Below the pieces are notes generated by a model. The model had not been told where the DNA came from and did not search any database. It saw nothing but the letters and a program-made list of their open reading frames with translations. Positions 34,371 to 37,671 of a stretch of DNA of 37,671 bases are shown piece by piece. The DNA comes from Methanosphaera sp. (GTDB taxonomy: Archaea; Methanobacteriota; Methanobacteria; Methanobacteriales; Methanobacteriaceae). The position numbers and the translations under genes are program-made. Every line of letters starts with the position of its first letter. Position 1 is the first letter of the stretch. The stretch is from assembly GCF_016282985.1 (NCBI RefSeq), contig NZ_JAEELZ010000059.1, positions 1 to 37,671 on the forward strand. The letters run 5' to 3'.

Positions 34371-37300
34371 ATGAATAAAAATAGTATAGTGCTTTTCTTT
34401 ATAAGTGCATTACTTATTTTATTGGTTGGATTGGGATCATTATCTGCAGAATCATTGGAAAATAATCAAATTTCTGTTGATGATTCAATGATTAATGTAG
34501 GTTCAGATAATCAAGAACAATCCGATTTAATAAAAGTGGAAAAGCAAACATTTACAAATAATGTTAAGGAAGCATCTTCTGCATCAAGTTATGCTGAATT
34601 AAAATCATATGTAGATGATGCAACAGATGCTGAAACTGAAATTATTTTAGAAGAAAAAACTTATGAAGTAGATGAACCGATAGTGTGGGGAACAAGTGAA
34701 ACAGCAAAAACCCTTACAATCGAGGGTAACGGGGCAACAATTGATGGTACTGGTAATTATCAATTTATAACGGTCAATGAAGGATACACACTTAACTTAA
34801 ATAATCTTATAATACAAAACACAGTAGCAGAAAAAGGATCCGCAATATTAAACTACGGTACATTAAATATCAATAATGTTACCTTCAAAGGTAATATTGC
34901 AAAAAAAACAGGTAATATTGCTGCAGGTGCTGCAATATATTCCGAAGGAACAACCTCAGTTAAAGATTCAACATTTAAGAACAATCGTATAATTGATGGG
35001 ATAAATGGGGATGATGGTGCTGCTATCTGTACAAAAGGGCCATTGTATGTATATAACTCTATATTTGATTCAAACATAGGAGAATATACGGATACATCTT
35101 CATCAAGTAATGGAGCTAATGGTGGAGCAATTGGTGTAATAGACAGTACATCAGATTTCATTGTTAACAATTCCACATTTACCAACAATAAAGGTAGACA
35201 TGGTGGAGCAATAAATATTTTTGATGAACAGGGTAGAAATCAAGGAACTAAAAAAATTACCAATTCAACATTTACTGGTAACCAGGCAATCTATGGTGGA
35301 GCTATAGAAGTATACAATGATTTAATCATTGAAGATTCAGTATTCAATGATAATTTTGTGTATGGTGTAGGTTCAAGTAATTTTAACCCAAGAGGTGGTG
35401 CTATTTGTGTTAATAATTTAACACAAACTGGAATTCTTAGTTTAACAATACGAAATACATCATTTGAAAGAAATACGGCTCCTCAAACAGCAATTTCTGG
35501 AAGTACATTGGTTGGTTATGGTGGTGCTATAGATAGTGCTGCTTCGGAAACACTTATAGAAAATTGTACTTTTATAGCTAATTCTGCTAACAAGGGTGGT
35601 GCATATTATTGTCAAGAAAGTAATCGTAATAGGGTTTTACATGCAACCATAAATGATACAACATTTAAATCAAATGTGGCAATGGATGGAGCAGCAATAT
35701 TTGATCAACATAATGGAAATGTTGGTACGGATTCATTAACAATTGATCAATCCGTATTTGAAGAGAATGTTCCTACAAGTACTGCTTACTATGGAATATC
35801 ACTTAATTACGATGATTTAACAATAATAAACACTGAAATAACAGGAGTAAGACCTATTAAAGTATCTACTTCTCAGAGAAGTAGTAAATATGGTAATAAT
35901 GTCACTGTAAATGGATTACATAATGTTACAGGTATTTTTGTAAATAATCCTGTTGTTTCTCCAACAAATTATGAAGAATTGGTTCTCGTTTCAAAAGAAA
36001 TTAACAATGAATATACGGGTGTTGAACTTGTATATATTAATTTGGTGGGTACAAAATATACCGAAACAGAACCTATAGTGTTTGATGATATGCCTTGTAA
36101 CTTAATAATAAATGGAAGTTCAAAAAAAATAGATGCAAATGGTAAACAGTTCTTAACAATCGGTGAAGGAAAAACAGTTACTTTAAGAAATATGACTATT
36201 GCAAATGCTAAAGCCGAAAGTGGTGCAGCAATAATAAACTATGGTTCTTTGAATACTCAAAATAATGTAATCTTTGATAATAATGAAGCATTATACTATG
36301 GTGGAGCAATTTATAGTACTGGAAACTTAAGCGTGAGTACAACAAACTTTACCAATAACAAAGTTACAACTATCACGGATGCAACACTAAATGATTATGG
36401 TGGAGCAGCAATTTGTTCTCTTGGTAAATTAACAGTACAAAGAAGTAATTTTGTTGAAAATGTTGCAGCACATGATGTATCTCCAGATGGCGATGGTGGT
36501 AGTGGTGGAGCAATAAATATACTAAACACAACACAGGATGTAAGTATAACAGCTTCTAATTTTACCAAAAATGATGCTTGTAATGGTGGAGCAATAAGAA
36601 TAGATAACAATGGTAACGAAAACACCAAAAAAATTACAATAGACAATAATAAATTTGATGAAAACACTGCATTGTATGGTGCAGCTATAAACACTTATCA
36701 ACAAGTTAACATCACAAATTCTAAATTTGAAAACAATGATGCTAAAGTATTGGGTGACTTAGTATATACATTAAACGATGTAACAATTAAGGATTCAACT
36801 ATCAGTAGTGATAATTTAGAAAAAATAATCGGTGGAAACGGTAATATTATTGCAACCAATAATGTAGTCAATGATGAAACATTACCTGAAAGACTTATAA
36901 AAACATCAATAACAGTTACACCTATCACACATCTAAATTTGGATGAAGATAACTTAATCAACGCTACCTTAATAGATGCAACTAATGTACCTGTAGTTGG
37001 TAAAGAAGTTAATGTATTAATTAATGGGGAAGTAATTGATACTGGGGAAACAGATGAAAATGGAATTGTATCATACAATTATAAACCAACTGAAGGAACT
37101 ACTGCAACAATTCAATTCACATTTACTCCGGATGATTATTATATTGCAAGTGAAAGTGAAGAAATTGAAGTTGATTTAGTAAGTAGAGAAGATACAGTTA
37201 TTGAATATGTAATAGTCAATGATGTTGAAGGAAAAGTAGTGGTTGATATAAGAGTCTATGAAAAAGAATCTGAAGATTTAATTGTAAATGCTAGAGTAGA

Positions 37301-37671
37301 TCTTACGGGGGATGTTGAAGCTACTGGTGTCAGAACAAATAAATTATATCAGAACACTGAACTGGAAGCAGGTGAACACACAATAACTGCTACATATAAC
37401 GGTCTTGATTATTATTATAAACCATGTACCACGGATATTACTCTAACTGTTATAGAAGATCCATCAGCTCTAATTACTGAGTTGAATGAAACAATTGAAA
37501 ATCAGGCTTCACAGATTAGTGATTTGAATGATACTATTAATGATCAGGCTTCACAGATTAGTGATTTGAATGATACTATTAATGATCAGGCTTCACAGAT
37601 TAGTGATTTGAATGATACTATTAATGATTTAAATGATGCATTGGATGAAGCTAATGATAAAATTGATGATT
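34371..37671 (+). CDS. Large beta-helix adhesin-like surface protein (3' end beyond window)
   Basis: Exported surface protein, at least 1100 residues here, open at the window's right edge. The ATG is preceded by GGGAGA. A signal peptide (FFISALLILLVGLGSLSAES) occupies residues 1-27. From about residue 74 to 840 it is a right-handed beta-helix of the polymorphic-outer-membrane-protein type, with many GGAI and FxxN units (for example NSTFTNNKGRHGGAI). The beta-helix consists of two related modules, about 74-525 and 534-840, each opening with a predicted lead segment and the matching pair AILNYGTLN / AIINYGSLN. An Ig-like domain follows (VNVLINGEVIDTGETDENG), then another sandwich, then a coiled-coil stalk of exact 14-residue repeats. 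Adhesion to host or bacterial glycans is inferred from family only. Confidence 0.88.
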   Translation, partial: MNKNSIVLFFISALLILLVGLGSLSAESLENNQISVDDSMINVGSDNQEQSDLIKVEKQTFTNNVKEASSASSYAELKSYVDDATDAETEIILEEKTYEVDEPIVWGTSETAKTLTIEGNGATIDGTGNYQFITVNEGYTLNLNNLIIQNTVAEKGSAILNYGTLNINNVTFKGNIAKKTGNIAAGAAIYSEGTTSVKDSTFKNNRIIDGINGDDGAAICTKGPLYVYNSIFDSNIGEYTDTSSSSNGANGGAIGVIDSTSDFIVNNSTFTNNKGRHGGAINIFDEQGRNQGTKKITNSTFTGNQAIYGGAIEVYNDLIIEDSVFNDNFVYGVGSSNFNPRGGAICVNNLTQTGILSLTIRNTSFERNTAPQTAISGSTLVGYGGAIDSAASETLIENCTFIANSANKGGAYYCQESNRNRVLHATINDTTFKSNVAMDGAAIFDQHNGNVGTDSLTIDQSVFEENVPTSTAYYGISLNYDDLTIINTEITGVRPIKVSTSQRSSKYGNNVTVNGLHNVTGIFVNNPVVSPTNYEELVLVSKEINNEYTGVELVYINLVGTKYTETEPIVFDDMPCNLIINGSSKKIDANGKQFLTIGEGKTVTLRNMTIANAKAESGAAIINYGSLNTQNNVIFDNNEALYYGGAIYSTGNLSVSTTNFTNNKVTTITDATLNDYGGAAICSLGKLTVQRSNFVENVAAHDVSPDGDGGSGGAINILNTTQDVSITASNFTKNDACNGGAIRIDNNGNENTKKITIDNNKFDENTALYGAAINTYQQVNITNSKFENNDAKVLGDLVYTLNDVTIKDSTISSDNLEKIIGGNGNIIATNNVVNDETLPERLIKTSITVTPITHLNLDEDNLINATLIDATNVPVVGKEVNVLINGEVIDTGETDENGIVSYNYKPTEGTTATIQFTFTPDDYYIASESEEIEVDLVSREDTVIEYVIVNDVEGKVVVDIRVYEKESEDLIVNARVDLTGDVEATGVRTNKLYQNTELEAGEHTITATYNGLDYYYKPCTTDITLTVIEDPSALITELNETIENQASQISDLNDTINDQASQISDLNDTINDQASQISDLNDTINDLNDALDEANDKIDD
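37501..37626 (+). repeat. Three perfect 42-bp tandem repeats encoding a coiled coil
   Basis: Three identical 42-bp units (37501-37542, 37543-37584, 37585-37626) encode QASQISDLNDTIND. Each unit is two heptads with hydrophobic I-L-I core positions, so the repeat builds a parallel coiled-coil stalk. Complete identity at DNA level indicates recent slippage or unequal crossover. Confidence 0.92.

Noticed and set aside
34853-37078. Minus-strand reading frames within the beta-helix adhesin
   Set aside because: They are opposite-strand shadows of a strongly supported repetitive protein, rich in Ile/Leu/Ser from reversed Asn/Gly codons.

Overview
The window looks like a chromosomal segment of a host-associated methanogenic archaeon of the order Methanobacteriales, most likely the genus Methanosphaera. 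It is very AT-rich. It carries archaeal informational genes (aIF5A, aIF1A, archaeal DnaG primase, topoisomerase VI A/B, RIO1 kinase, a twin-KH protein), archaeal type II GAPDH, a probable coenzyme F430 synthetase, pyruvoyl-dependent arginine decarboxylase, and giant Asn/Thr-rich adhesin-like surface proteins at both ends. The genus call is inference from gene content and composition; no database was searched.

Layout. 1-3522: a secreted protein of about eleven Ig-like domains, minus strand. 3757-5142: a stand-alone GyrI-like ligand-binding protein and aIF5A, convergent around an inverted-repeat-rich gap. 5578-8003: dnaG primase and a XerA-type recombinase, plus strand. 8094-11417: a Na+/Ca2+-type exchanger, an archaeal ornithine cyclodeaminase-type protein (TIGR00300 family) and type II GAPDH, minus strand. 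11919-12768: CbiM, coupled to a small exported His/Glu-rich protein. 12921-20643: a long minus-strand informational cluster that reads, in transcription order, aIF1A, an ACR3/SBF-like transporter, RIO1 kinase, a Cys-rich zinc ribbon, the twin-KH protein, a small membrane protein, Top6B, Top6A and two tandem small membrane proteins. 20815-29753: a minus-strand metabolic block with a DMT-type membrane protein, bacterial-type LonA, an IMPase/FBPase-family phosphatase, NAD kinase, probable F430 synthetase (CfbE), HemC, a Gfo/Idh/MocA oxidoreductase and a PyrE-like regulator (GfcR-type). 29911-34031: PdaD, HisC, a gamma-carbonic-anhydrase-like protein, a NrdG2-type radical SAM activase, and an ASCH-TPR fusion. 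34371 to the end: a large beta-helix adhesin that runs off the window into a coiled-coil repeat.

Functional links. HemC makes hydroxymethylbilane, the tetrapyrrole precursor, and CfbE performs a late step in making F430, the nickel tetrapyrrole of methyl-coenzyme M reductase. CbiM and the His-rich protein fit transition-metal (Co/Ni) acquisition. NAD kinase beside an IMPase-type phosphatase fits control of the NADP/NAD ratio. The aIF1A/RIO1/KH cluster joins translation initiation to small-subunit maturation and sits beside the topoisomerase VI operon.

Sequence-level themes. Several genes appear to use TTG starts with well-placed Shine-Dalgarno sequences, and RIO1 may use CTG. Two kinds of 3' signal recur: perfect hairpins that contain the stop codon, and C4-C5 tracts immediately after the stop followed by a U7-U9 tract. 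No tRNA, rRNA, CRISPR array, insertion sequence or obvious prophage was seen. The most distinctive candidates for new biology are the cbiM/His-rich pair, the radical SAM/ASCH-TPR pair, the inverted-repeat cluster at 4305-4557, and the C-tract/U-tract end-of-gene signal.
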